From: Blepharisma stoltei
Taxonomy: Eukaryota > Ciliophora > Heterotrichea > Heterotrichida > Blepharismidae
Direction: 5' to 3'
DNA length: 64,000 nucleotides
Assembly: GCA_914767885.1 (NCBI GenBank)
Contig: CAJZBQ010000047.1
Location: forward strand, 248,001-312,000
How positions within the stretch are numbered: the stretch's first letter is position 1; each line of letters begins with the position of its first letter. This document shows positions 25,177 to 36,100 of this stretch, one piece after another. The notes below the pieces were generated by a model. That model was not told the DNA's origin, made no database searches, and was given only the letters and a program-made list of their open reading frames with translations. The translations under genes were made by a program, and so were the position numbers.

Positions 25177-26783
25177 TTAAATATAAGAATTAAAGCTTTT
25201 TTCAAGGCTTTCATCGACTGCTTTAGCCTTCATAAAGTTTTCTTCATCACATTCAAAGGCCAAATTATCTTCAAAGAACACATGCTTTGACATTTGGCCA
25301 CTAAAAATTGTGGCCTGGCTATCAAGCAAAAATTCATGCTCTTCTCTTACCTTTTTATAAAGCTTCATCATTTTTCCTATAGACTTTACTTTATCTTTTA
25401 ATATTGCTTTATGTTTTTCTCTAATTTGTTTCTCTAGTTCTTCGCATCTTTTTTCGTACTGTTCATCAGCTTCTGCCTTTCCATTAACTGATTTTTTTTC
25501 CAAAAGTGCCATAAAAATAGCCATAACTTTTTCTACCAGAAAAGGGACACTTCATGCAAAAACATTCATGAAATTGGGCAGCATAAATGGATGATTTGTG
25601 AAGTTAAATTGCTGGATATTGATAACGTCGTCGTCAAGCTTGATTATTGCAGCTTTGTTATTGTAAGTATCGCAATAATTGGGAGCTGAAAATACTGTAA
25701 TCACGGAAGGAAACTCATTGCTGCCATTTCATCGGTGCATTTTGAAACCATCGAGCTGGGCTTCGTGGCCTCTTATTATAGAAATTAAATCGGTTCTGTC
25801 TAAAAACTTTGTTACAGCCTCATGGCCAAATACAAAACTGCAGCCCCTCGCTTGGTTTGGTTGAAATTGGCTGGATAATCTACCATAGTCATCATTAATA
25901 GGGTCAGACCACAAAATATCACAAAAAATTCCATCTTTAGGAGGCTCTCTGAACCTGTTGATATCTCCAATATCTTCTATTGCGGCAAGCCGTGGGGATA
26001 TTCCTCCATGGAGTGCAATAAATTTTTCATTAATGAGAGATGATAAAGGAAGTAAATCAAAACTCTCCATAATCCTATCATAAGCATCTAACTCTTTTAT
26101 ATTTTTGGCCTAAAAATGTTTTAGCAAGGAAAATAAAAATATTGCTATTAATTTTAAATTTTAATATCTAATGCTATTTCGAATTTTTTTTTTAAAAAAA
26201 AAAAAAATTTCTATATAGATATAGTCATCAACTTTGTATTAAATGAAATTCAACAAGGTTTTATTCTTTATTAAAAAGGTAAGTCATATTTGGTGATGCA
26301 TTCAGATCGGAAGTTAAAATATGAAGTCATATTTCTCGATTCATGATTACCACGGAGCATATAAATCTTATCTGGATACCTAACTTTCAATGAGTAAAGT
26401 AAAATAATTACTTCAGTCGAAAATACTCCTCTGTCAACATAATCCCCTAAAAACAAATATTTTGTAACTTTTGGGCTTCCTCCGATTTCAAACATTTTTA
26501 AAAGGTCATAAAACTGCCCATGAATGTCTCCCACAATTATAATTGGATCTCTAAGCCACAAGAGATTTGGTTCAGACCGAAAGATAGATGAAGCACTTTC
26601 TATAATTTGTATTAAATCACTTTTGTGCAGTTTTCCTTCTTTTTTTAGATGCTCTCGAAGGATTTTTGTATCTGGAATTTTGGATTTATCTGGGAAAAGG
26701 AGATTATGGTCTAAAGGCCTATGGGGAGGAATGGTGGAGTTCTTGACCACGCGATCGTTCAGAGGGTCGCTCAGTGGTTCCAT
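25177..26783 (-). CDS. Calcineurin A (PP2B catalytic subunit)-like Ser/Thr phosphatase
   Basis: 474 aa after removing a 182-bp IES. PPP-family metal and catalytic motifs are complete: GDIHGQ, GDYVDRG, GNHES, then HGG, the second-half motif [13 protein letters not shown], and [22 protein letters not shown]2B-specific sequence follows: MNIxQFN-like [20 protein letters not shown] then [13 protein letters not shown] (start of the calcineurin B-binding helix). The C-terminal ~110 residues are helical and charged; a classical calmodulin or autoinhibitory segment is not obvious. It dephosphorylates targets in response to calcium with its B subunit. TGA is Trp at MHRWNGSNEFP and VFAWSVPF. Start at [10 protein letters not shown]. 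Confidence 0.93.
26098..26281. mobile_element. Short IES with a poly-T/poly-A hairpin
   Basis: 182 bp, TA to TA, inside the calcineurin catalytic domain. Left unremoved it stops the protein after KYDLPF. Removal gives [20 protein letters not shown], matching the conserved SECxxKY..D.ydr.me.F region. The interior has a 14-T/13-A inverted tract (~26189-26212). No MITE termini. Confidence 0.75.
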
Positions 26784-27970
26784 TTATTAATTAAAAATAA
26801 AAATTTAAGGATTCGCATTGGGCTTCACCATGAAAAACTTCTTTTTACTGAAAAGATGATTTCAGTAAAGCAATTAAAAATTATTTATATTTTTTTTAAC
26901 TCCCCCTTCGTGAGCGAATACAACCATTGGCAAAATCCCTATATTTTTTCCAAAAGCCCACCCTCCGTAAGTGAACAATAATTTTTTATGAAAAAAAAAA
27001 TTATAAGTGATAATTATTATAATGAAATCTCTAGCTAATGCTGTTTTAATTTTAAACAGCTTGCATTTTAAAACATAAATATTAGAAATTAAATTAATTT
27101 TTTACTTCTCATTTTAACAAATTGGAATTTTTTTTAATTTTGAAAAAAAAAATTTATAAAAATTTTATATATAAATTTTTTAAAAAAAAAAAAACATTAG
27201 CTCCAGCGAACAAAATTATTTTGTTCTCTCAAAGAGGGGGGAGTAAGTAATCTTTTTGTATTTAATAAGCATGCTTCATCATTATAAATTTAATAATCTA
27301 TGCAGCTTTATTTATAATGAAAGTATCTTTTTAATTATTAAAGAAAGTCAAAAATACAATTTTTAAGGGTATTTTTAAATGGTTATAATTTTTAAATGAA
27401 TTAATTCTTTCTATTTAGAAGATTTGAACTTAGAATAAAAATAAGCCATGATTCATTTTCCTTCTGCAAGATTTTTTTTGATAGCAAAAATGAGTCAATA
27501 ATATGAGTTAAATTTATGCTTTTGGTCGATTATTTCTATTTGGATAAAATTATTACTCATGAATTTAAAAACAATATAAGCTAACCTATTATAGTATTGA
27601 AACTTTTGATTAAAGTTTCTAACCCCTTTACGAAAGAGTCAAACTTTTGTCGCTTTTCTTATAGATGAGCTAGGCTTATATTTTTTTAAAAATTTACATC
27701 TAAATTCTATGTCAAAATTTTTCCCAATTCTTTCCCAATTTTAATTCTCATAATAAAATTTATGCTATAGAGCTGGACTTTCGTTATAAATAATTATTAA
27801 AATATTTATGTAAAGCAAACATTTTTTTGCATGGAGGCTGCAAGAGTAAGATTGATATACTAAAGCAATCCAATCGTGAAAATAATTGAAATTATTAACA
27901 TTTTAGCATAATTTTTTATGTTGCTTTAACTTAAAACTGCTAAAAATCTAAAAAAATAAAATTTCCTAAC
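26784..27970. other. Intergenic region holding one MITE and AT-rich sequence
   Basis: The first part is a family 1 MITE (separate entry). About 27250-27970 is AT-rich, without ORF, repeat or structured element that I recognise; it ends at the MULE target duplication. Confidence 0.4.
26897..27246. mobile_element. MITE family 1, intergenic, TAA/TAA
   Basis: 347 bp between TAA copies, ends CTCCCCCTTCGTGAGCGAAT and TTCTCTCAAAGAGGGGGGAG, with the standard family interior (GTGATAATTATTATAATGAA). It lies upstream of the calcineurin start. Confidence 0.85.
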
Positions 27971-28439
27971 ATTTCAGAAGGGTAGGGCGTGATTCCAACC
28001 ACCATTGGCAGAAGTTCGAATCCATGGCCTCGAACATCCAACCATCAGGGATAGAAGTACTGCTAAAAAAAAACAAATTTTTCTATCCAAATTTAACATA
28101 AAAATATCAGAAAATTTTACATGCACTTTTTTTTGGATAGATTGGCAACAAAAAAAAGTGATTTTCCAATTTTTTGATTTTTTTTTGTACGCGGTTTTAC
28201 AACCAATCAGAGCTTTTTGAGGAGTCTTTCTAACCAAATGGTGACTTTTAGCAGTAAATCTATCCATTGGATGTATTGACCACAAAACTCAAAGTTGCTT
28301 TCCATCCATATAAAAAGGCATATAAACATAAATGAGCACTCATAAAGACATAGAAGCATAAGAAATTTCAGTTCAATAAACAATTTTGATAGAATATTTG
28401 TCAGTAGAATCAGCAATAATTAAAATAAGCTAATCTATT

Positions 28440-30428
28440 TAAATTTATTATAGGCTCTTTAAATCTATGAGAGCTATTATCTTCGCTAGTATCTAAATTT
28501 TTTCTCTTTCTTTGTGCAGTTTTGATCTTTGGGCTATTTCTGTCTCACTTTTTGCAAAAAAAGTAGGCAATAATCATCTCCTAGATGAGTGCTTAACAAT
28601 AAAATCAATCAAGTCTATTCCTTGAAATTTGCACACAAATAGCACATGACCACATGGGATAAGATATTTAGTGAATACTTGCATGAGCAATCAGCATATG
28701 CAGTTTTCACTTCAAAGCTTTTACCACCAAGTTTCTTTTACTATTATAGAGCTCTCAGATGAATATTTCCCTTGGCAATCTTTTGTAATTTGAAGTGACT
28801 TGACAATCTTTTTCAAAAAATATTCTGTAAAAGCTGCATCAATTCCTTTATGCCAATTACAATTTGCAGAGCTAAATAGCACATTCAATTGTTTGAAAAT
28901 TTTAGCTTTTAAAGCTTCATTCTCTCTTGCCAAAATCCTTTCAAAAGGTTACTCATATCTTAATATGCACAACTGTATGATTTAATTACTTACTTGAAGA
29001 ATGTTAATTAGAATAGCATAAGATATCAAACAGCAAATTTTTTCAAGATAAATAGAAGTTTTTTATTTTATAACTCTAATCACTATAATTAAATTAGCGT
29101 TATTGATATATTTTAAATAGTATATCTCCGCTTCTTTTAATATTTTTGGTAATTCTTTTGATTGATGCATTAATGCTTTCTATTCGACTTGTAGTTTTTA
29201 TTCCAGCAGTAAAGTAATTTAAAACGTAGCATTTAGCCCAATGCTTTTTTTGTTTATACAATCTTTGATAATCATAGTGTTTTTAAATTCATTTTTACTA
29301 TAAGTGTTATAAGCGTGATAAAAATCTACTTTTAATTCCTGTCATTCAACATTCTCATGGTCTAAATATGCCTGCAAGTTTGTGTTATAATATTCCAAAA
29401 ACAAAAAGACTATATTTGGATAATTAAAAGCTTTATTCAGAGCATTATATTGGGCCAACATTATATCGACAACCTCTTTTTGCAAAAGTGTTAAATGCTC
29501 ATGCGTAGTCATTTTATGATGAAATGAAAAGAAACACTCCATTCAATCTCATTATTTCTTGTTTTGGATATTCTTATCATGGTTTTGTCATCTTTAAGGA
29601 AGCGATTTGCTATTATATCTTTAAATAATTATTATATTAGCCGTAGTGATCTCTGATTGATTTGTAAATATCGTGCTTGAATAGCAATGGGGTTCTGTGT
29701 TAGTTGATTCTTCTTCTGTATCAGTTTCATCACTTTCTTCAACTTTGATTTGCCTCTCTTGTTCCCGCCAAAGTTCATATGAGAGAGAGAGTTATTAATT
29801 AGACTACGGGCTTTATTTCAGGCCACTGCTCCAGATAAATTTTCACAAAATTTTCCTTACAAAAACTGTAAAAATTCAAAGTAAAATCTTTAAAAACTTC
29901 TAAAATTTTTTTGATTCTTTTTTGATGACGTCATCATCTGACGGGGAGACCCTTGCTTCCCTTGGATTCAGGCCTTATCGGTCACAGGTTCCACTTCAGG
30001 GGGGAAAATCAGCCTGAAGTTGATCGTCTGGTCCTCCTTCATGCCCCATGCTCCGCTCAAAGCCTCCTAGCATCCTTTCTTCCATGAAGTCATCCCGAAT
30101 TAGCGCTTTTCTTCTAAGGGTCCAGGAAAAAGCCCAATTACGATGGCAAAACGTATCCCGGAGCTCCCGCGAGCTGCGGGCCCTCGGACCCTAGCCCATG
30201 GCACTAGGTGAGGGTTGCTTATCTGGCCAGATAAAAAGTCAAAGTTCATATAAAGAAATGAATTTATTTACTAGCTGGTCGCTAATTGAAAGAATGTGAG
30301 CTATTAGGCTTGTATATTCTGGATTCCCCAACAACTGTATCTATTAGCTCGATTGTTAAAGCTTTTCTTTGAATGCTTGTGATCAAGATAGAGTATTCAG
30401 TTGCCGCTAAGCTTATTAAATCTTCCAT
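28440..30428 (-). pseudogene. Decayed MULE transposase with SWIM zinc finger
   Basis: It begins with MEDLISLAATEYSILITSIQ and is broken by the nested SINE-like insert and several frameshifts. Recognisable MULE pieces: a catalytic-core part around YNALNKAFNYPNIVFLFLEY directly followed by YNTNLQAYL (family: D..al.kA....P......H...N), then FYHAYNTYSKNEF, then YFTAGIKTTSRIESINASIK (family: ttn..Es.N..ik). Near the end is the SWIM motif: CSC on one side of a frameshift and LIPCGHVLFVCKFQGIDLID on the other (CxC...CxH), with SSRRWLLPTF after it. TGA is Trp in NVEWQELK. It cannot make a whole protein. Confidence 0.8.
29769..30251. mobile_element. SINE-like retroposon D nested in the MULE
   Basis: A 459-bp insert between perfect 12-bp duplications CAAAGTTCATAT. 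The last ~300 bp are strongly GC-richer than the host element (GAGCTCCCGCGAGCTGCGGG, CGGACCCTAGCCC), with no ORF. It splits the 5' part of the MULE transposase between KFISLYELW and REQERQIKVEE, so it is younger than the MULE. Confidence 0.75.
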
Positions 30429-30481
30429 TTTATTAAATTAATTTTTTTTTCATTAAATAGCACTGACTTGAGGTGCGACAC

Positions 30482-30832
30482 TGGCTATGTCTATACAGAT
30501 TATATCGATAAGGTTATGTCGATACAGGCTATGTCGATACAGGTTATGTCGATACTGGTTAATGTCGATACAGGCTATGCCGATACAAGTTATGTCTATA
30601 CAGGCTATGTCGATACAGGCTATGTCGATACAGATTACGTCGATACAAATTGTGTCAATACAAGTTATGTCGATGCAGGTTATGTCGATACAGGTTATGT
30701 CGATACAGGTTATGCCGATACAGGTTATGTGATGCAGGCTATGTCGATGCAGGTTATGTCGATACAAGTTATGTCGATACAAGCTATGTTTATACAGGTT
30801 ATGTCGATACAGGCTATGTCAGTGCAGGCCAT
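30482..30832. repeat. 15-bp minisatellite, ~23 copies
   Basis: Tandem repeats of the unit TTATGTCGATACAGG with scattered substitutions (C/T at unit position 1, GATGC for GATAC) and rare indels (one unit 14 bp, one 16 bp). The 15-nt period keeps all frames open, so long repetitive ORFs on both strands are by-products. It lies between the MULE transposase start and the right inverted end. Confidence 0.9.
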
Positions 30833-31508
30833 GCCCATAAGGATAAGAGGATAAGGACAATTTAATATAGGGGAACGATTGTTTAGGGTGTGTCGCAGGT
30901 ATGATGATGCTGCACTTACCGACTCAAGATGCTCTTATATAGTGTGAATCAGTATAAGATGGTTCAAGAAGTAGCGATCCGGAATGGGTCTATTAAAGCT
31001 GTGCCTTTTCCAGATGCATAATTCAAAGCGCATGATACAAATGCGAATAAAAATACGAAATTTATATAGATACTTATGCTTATATGCCTTTTTTATATGG
31101 ATGGAAAGCAACTTTGAGTTTTGTGGTCAATACATCCAATGGATAGATTTACTGCTAAAAGTCACCATTTGGTTAGAAAAGACTCCTCAAAAAGCTCTGA
31201 TTGATTGTAAAAACCGTGTACAAAAAAATCAAAAATTGGAAAATCACTTTTTTTTTTGTTGCCAATCTATCCAAAAAAAAGTGCATGTAAAATTTTCTGA
31301 TATTTTTATGTTAAATTTGGATAGAAAAAATTTTTTTTTTTTAGCAGTACTTCTATCCCTGATGGTTGGATGTTCGAGGCCATGGATTCGAACTTCTGCC
31401 AATGGTGATTGGAATCACGCCCTACCCATTTCAGAATATTTTATTTCTATTAATTTAATATCCAGAACTAATAATTATAAGTCTCATATTTTATCGATAA
31501 AATCCATA

Positions 31509-31991
31509 ATGTTTTTGGTAAGCACAAGATTGAGAACTCCTTCTTTGAGCCGAATCCTTTTATCCTTCGACAAAAGAGACACACTTTCAGCGGCCCTAAC
31601 TTCCAAAGACCCCAAATTCGAACCTGACAAAAATCTTCCAAAAGCACAAAAAGCATATTCCAGAAGTAGGATTTGGAGATCAATTAAAAGCATATTCATA
31701 AGGAAATATAATTGGATGTCTTACTTAACAGGATTTATGATAGTCTCAACAATCTTAATGTCATTCAATCTTAAAAACAAAAAATCCAAAGACCAAATTT
31801 TCCAAGAAACAGATGAAAGCAAGCTCACAAGGTCACAGAAAAAGGTTAAGCAAGAATTAGAAAAAGAGTACCAGAATTTCAACACCTTATTAGACGCTGC
31901 TGAAGAGCAACTCAAAAAAGAGCACCAAAAGCAGCTGGTTGACCTCCAAGAATATGTTGAAGCTAAAGCTAAAAAGCCCACTTCTATTTAA
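31509..31991 (+). CDS. Small membrane/coiled-coil protein, possibly mitochondrial
   Basis: 160 aa from the ATG at MFLVSTRLRTPSLSRILLSF. The first ~40 residues are basic and hydroxylated without acidic residues until DKRD, like a mitochondrial presequence. One membrane segment (WMSYLTGFMIVSTILMSFNL, ~75-94) and a C-terminal coiled coil (KKVKQELEKEYQNFNTLLDA ...) follow. Some small assembly factors of respiratory complexes have this layout, but no family is recognised. It starts only 73 bp after the MULE's right duplication, so its promoter lies next to or inside transposon sequence. The next gene begins 37 bp downstream. Confidence 0.65.
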   Translation: MFLVSTRLRTPSLSRILLSFDKRDTLSAALTSKDPKFEPDKNLPKAQKAYSRSRIWRSIKSIFIRKYNWMSYLTGFMIVSTILMSFNLKNKKSKDQIFQETDESKLTRSQKKVKQELEKEYQNFNTLLDAAEEQLKKEHQKQLVDLQEYVEAKAKKPTSI

Positions 31992-32028
31992 TGAAATTTC
32001 TTAATAAACTTAAACTGATAACCAAATA

Positions 32029-32967
32029 ATGGACAACACAACTCTTCGTAAGTTTGAGAGCATCAGCTTAGGAAAAGGGCCACTTTTTGACTGGCAACAA
32101 GAGCCCCAGCTGGTCCCTTACTATCTACAAGGGAACCGCCGCTTTGAATCAAATGCTATGATTGAAGCGCGTAACCGAATCAGGAATTCTCCTGAAGTCC
32201 GTGAATCAATAAACCGCTTTTGGAGTTTGGTCAAGAAAAACCCAATGGGCAGGGTGGAGAAAGAAGTCTACACCCAGCTTTGCCTGTGTTTTTCTAAGCT
32301 GCTTCTTCCTGACTTCAGCAGAGACGACAGCTTAAAAGTCATTGAAGAAGACTGGGATACCGACTCAGCTGGCGCTGATGCTTTAGACTATAAACACTTC
32401 TATGACGCTATTTTCCAGCTTGCTGACATATGGACTGAAGAAGTCAACCCTAACACTTATGCAGAGTTTTTAATCAAAATTTACAGAAGAATCACTACAA
32501 AAAGAGTGGTAACCCAAAATGGTGAAGTCAAAAAAATAATGCCAAGCATAAAACTTGTATTCCCTGACAGTGTTAAAAAAGAAGACGACTGGGAAGATGT
32601 GCATAGTGATGAGAGCTATGACTCAGATTATGAATATAACTTTCAAGAAGCGGAAGGAAAACGGCAGAGGGTAAAAAGGCTGAAAAGAGAAACTAATAAT
32701 GAAAAAGAAGGAGATGAGCTTATGTATGATGAAATTGTGGGGAGTGACTGGGAAATTCCTGAAGAAGATGAACAGATTGAAATGTCTGAGCTGGATGATA
32801 TCATCCCTTTTGGAAAAATCGCTCATAACTATATTTCTTCTTTGCATGACCCAAGAGCTCAGGAAGAACACTTGCAAGTTCCTTTTTCAACTTTTAGCAA
32901 GGCTGTAGAGATTCAAGAAAAGTTAGAGCATGAAGAAGATGAAGAAGAAGAAGAAAGGGCTGCATGA
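32029..32967 (+). CDS. Conserved protist protein with EF-hand-like middle region
   Basis: 312 aa. Residues ~45-150 form a helical region (IRNSPEVRESINRFWSLVKK, then DYKHFYDAIFQLADIWTEEV followed by NPNTYAEFLIKIYRRI) of a kind common in ciliate and other flagellated-protist proteins. The EDWDTDSAGADALDYKHF part resembles an EF-hand loop, but calcium ligands are not well placed. The C-terminal half is acidic with a coiled-coil end (EIQEKLEHEEDEEEEE). No introns, inserts or TGA. The role is unknown; a ciliary or cytoskeletal role is a guess. Confidence 0.6.
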   Translation: MDNTTLRKFESISLGKGPLFDWQQEPQLVPYYLQGNRRFESNAMIEARNRIRNSPEVRESINRFWSLVKKNPMGRVEKEVYTQLCLCFSKLLLPDFSRDDSLKVIEEDWDTDSAGADALDYKHFYDAIFQLADIWTEEVNPNTYAEFLIKIYRRITTKRVVTQNGEVKKIMPSIKLVFPDSVKKEDDWEDVHSDESYDSDYEYNFQEAEGKRQRVKRLKRETNNEKEGDELMYDEIVGSDWEIPEEDEQIEMSELDDIIPFGKIAHNYISSLHDPRAQEEHLQVPFSTFSKAVEIQEKLEHEEDEEEEERAA

Positions 32968-33153
32968 CTTTTGCTATGAATTTTTTGGCAGTTTAGCAAA
33001 TTCTCATAGGGATTTTACTGAATATTGCTTTTTGATAATTTATATAGAAATGTCATTAATTTTCAGAGAAAATGCTGATAAGAAAAAATTCAACAAATTT
33101 TCCTAATGTATGTCTAATATCAAAAATTGCAGAGAAAAAGCTACACCGAAGAA

Positions 33154-36100
33154 ATGGCCCCACTCAAAATGGTTTCTCTTATTCCCCCTTTAAGATGCAA
33201 ATGGTTGGAAACTTCCAACTTTTTTTGGGATTTTTATCCTACATAGCAAGTAAAATTTTTTTATATAAATTATAATTTAGATTTATCCAATTAATATTTT
33301 TAAAATTTAGACAGCTTGCTTAAGATAAATTAAATACTTTCATTAGCAAGCAAAAATACTTACTCATTCTTAGAGTGTTAAAAGAAGGGAAGTTAGCTCC
33401 AACGATAAAAACTTTTTAGAAGTGAAAAGCTGGAACAAAAAAATCCAAGAAGCCGTTAAAGAGACAAATAATGGTGAAATGACGCCAGTAGGACTATTTC
33501 TTCATAGCCTTTCAAAAAGCGTGCAAGACTATATTACAATCATCCCTGACGAAAAAAAGACATATATCAGAAACACACTAAAAAGAAAATCATCAATAAA
33601 AATCACCAATGCAAGCGTAAAAATAGTAGATGGAAATTTATCAGCGACTAAGATTGGAAACCGTCCTTCAGTCCATGATTTCAACTTGACAGCTATTCCT
33701 GAACATAAAGGCATGGAAATGGCAGGGTCTGCGATTTTAGGCGATGACATGAATTCTGGTGAGCTTAGCTTGCAAAGCGGGATTCCAACAGTAAAATCTG
33801 CCACAATTTCAGGACTTCGAAAAAGCTTACTTGAGCAGAAATACTTGCCCATGATGAAAAGATTCGAGAGGAAAACAATCGTGCTTTCTAAGAAGGGAAA
33901 ACTGCCTACAGAAGAAGTATCCTCTTTATCTGCGGTAAACCAGTCAAAAATAGAAGATGTTGAAGAAGAAATCAACCCAGAGCCTCTGAAACTGCTTGAG
34001 TCCTTACAAAGTGCAGAAAAAGCGCCTACAGTTGACCCTAATAACGGCTTGTGGGATATTATTGAAAGAGTCAATAATGATGTTCTGAAAATCTTAATAT
34101 TAGGCAAGCCAAGAAGTGGGAAAACCACTTTAGCAAAAGACTTAGCAGCTTCATTAGATTTAAAACATATTGAAATTACTTCTATTATTGAAGCTCTGAT
34201 TAAAAAAGGACAAGTGGAAGATGAAGAAATGTATGATGAAGACAACCCAAAGCCAGAAGTTTACACGCCTTTCGAAAAAGAAATCCTACAGAGACTAAAA
34301 TTTCCCATAACTTTTAAAAAATCATCTAAAAATATTTTAGTATTTCAAAAAATATCAAAATTTGACGATCAGGGATATATATTTACTATGATATTTAAAT
34401 ATTCAGGAAAAATAATTATTGTAAGTCATGCAAAATATATAGTTGATAGATTAAGCGAAGGAAAATCTTTAACTGATGAGCAAATAATCGCCCTTGCAGA
34501 CGAAGCAATTCACAGCGATGAAGCGGAAAGCAAAGGCTTTGTGCTCGATTTACCCCTAACCCCTGAGCTGTCTGGGTTTATTTTGAGCGTAAAATTCAAT
34601 TTTGTTGTTGACTTAGACATCTCAAATAACGACCTAGTAAAACAAGTAGATGGCTTGAAATGGGATCCCACCACAAACACTCTCTATACAAAATACAACA
34701 TCACAGAGCTCAAAAAGCCAAAAATGATCGTCGATGAGAACGACGAACCAATTGAAGACGAAACTCCAAAGCCAAAATTCGAAGAATTTGTAGTAAGAGC
34801 TGACGACACTAATGAAAATTATTATAAATCTATTGGTGACTATGTAAAAAAGGTCAGAAGTATGTTTGACGGCATGATAAATTCCCTTCCAGTATCATGG
34901 CGTTTTGATTTTGATGCTGCAGGCTTGAACCCAACAGTCCGAAGAGATGCAGTCCTTGCTAAATTAGGCTCAAGAAAAAATAAATTGCCAGCTGCCAAAA
35001 TTTTGGAGCCAGAAAATGATTTTAAAGCCCTTCTTTTCCAAAATATTGACGAAGGAAAAGAGCCAAGATCATGGTCAATTTGGAAACAAATTGACCCTGT
35101 AGCCTTAAAAGAAGAAAAAGTAGTGGAAGGAAAGCCTGAATTTGCAGTCGAGTTTTCAAATAATGTATTTGTAATGAGCTCTGAAGAAAACCAAAAGAAA
35201 TTCGCCAGCAACCCTCGAAAGTATCTAAATGATGAGCCAAAAATGCCACAATCTTATAGAGTTTTATTAATCGGCCCACCAAAGTCTGGCAAAAGGACTC
35301 AGGCTGAATATTTATCAGCAAAATATGGCTGGAAATTATTTGAGGCTAACGAAGTGGTCAGCCAAAGCATTATGTCTCAGAAAAAGAACAGAAAATTACT
35401 TCGACCTTCTCATCCTGAGTCAGGATTTGTGCAAGCTTCAGAGCCTGAATTTCAATCTATTCTGAAAGGAGGCGCTTTGGCATCACCATTACTTATGCCA
35501 ATTTTGCTACAAAAACTTGGCGTTCCTTTACAAAAGAAGCCGCCACCTCCTCCAACTCCAAAAGAAGGCGAAGAAGAAGAGCCACCAACTCAGCAGCCTA
35601 CAGACAGATCAATGAGATCTAAAAAAGATGATAAAGACAGCGACAAAGAAAGCAGTGAAGGCGCTGTTGAAGAACAAAAAATCATTGAGGATGCCCCTCT
35701 AGGCGAAGAGCCAGCTGCCCCAGAAGTCTCAGCCACTCCTGAGCCTATTGTCTATGAAGATTTGCCGCTCACAGAAATTGTAGCCCAGCCTATAAAGCCA
35801 GAAGATTTACGAAAAATAATTAACGGGCTTATCATGATCGGGTACCCTGCCACAGTAGAGGACGCCCAGCTTCTTAAAGACTCAAATTTCGAGTTCGACA
35901 AAATTTTATACTTCATTGACCCTACAGATGGACAAGAGCTCGTTAAAAGAGGCATCGAAGAAATGTTTGACCTCACCCAAGAGCTTACTTTGGCTGATCA
36001 AGTCTCAGGCGCTTGCAAAGAAGTATTTGGTGAGGAAACTGTTATAGAAATCCCAATTGTTGGAAGTGAAGAAGAAGTCCACAATTTAATTTGCAGAAAA

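Larger units (their letters stand above)
27971..31436. mobile_element. Mutator-like element (MULE) with ~350-bp inverted ends
   Basis: A 3,448-bp element between perfect 9-bp duplications ATTTCAGAA (27971-27979, 31428-31436). The ends are inverted repeats of about 350 bp starting GGGTAGGGCGTGATTCCAA and running to about 28330 and from about 31080. A decayed MULE transposase lies on the minus strand. The element also carries a nested SINE-like insert and a 15-bp minisatellite. Long ends, a 9-bp duplication and a SWIM-bearing transposase all fit MULEs. It is intergenic, and the duplication contains no TA. Confidence 0.88.

Noticed and set aside
27990-28025. GTTCGAATCC, a tRNA B-box-like motif
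   Set aside because: It is part of the MULE inverted end (present at both ends) and no cloverleaf can be drawn around it.
30453-30865. Long ORFs on both strands made of SIQVM- or DTGYV-type repeats
   Set aside because: They are translations of the 15-bp minisatellite, which leaves all frames open; no flanking coding sequence supports them.
30984-31508. N-terminal extension of the small gene at 31509 into the MULE inverted end
   Set aside because: The open frame runs into transposon terminal repeat; the first ATG outside the element gives a sensible presequence-like start.
33090-33125. A 25-nt GT..AG intron upstream of the AK9-like gene
   Set aside because: All other introns here are 15-16 nt and the gene does not need it once the ATG at 33154 is used.
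33072-33275. ATG at 33072 as start of the AK9-like protein
   Set aside because: After MITE removal that frame hits TAG at the junction; the ATG at 33154 is the one in phase.
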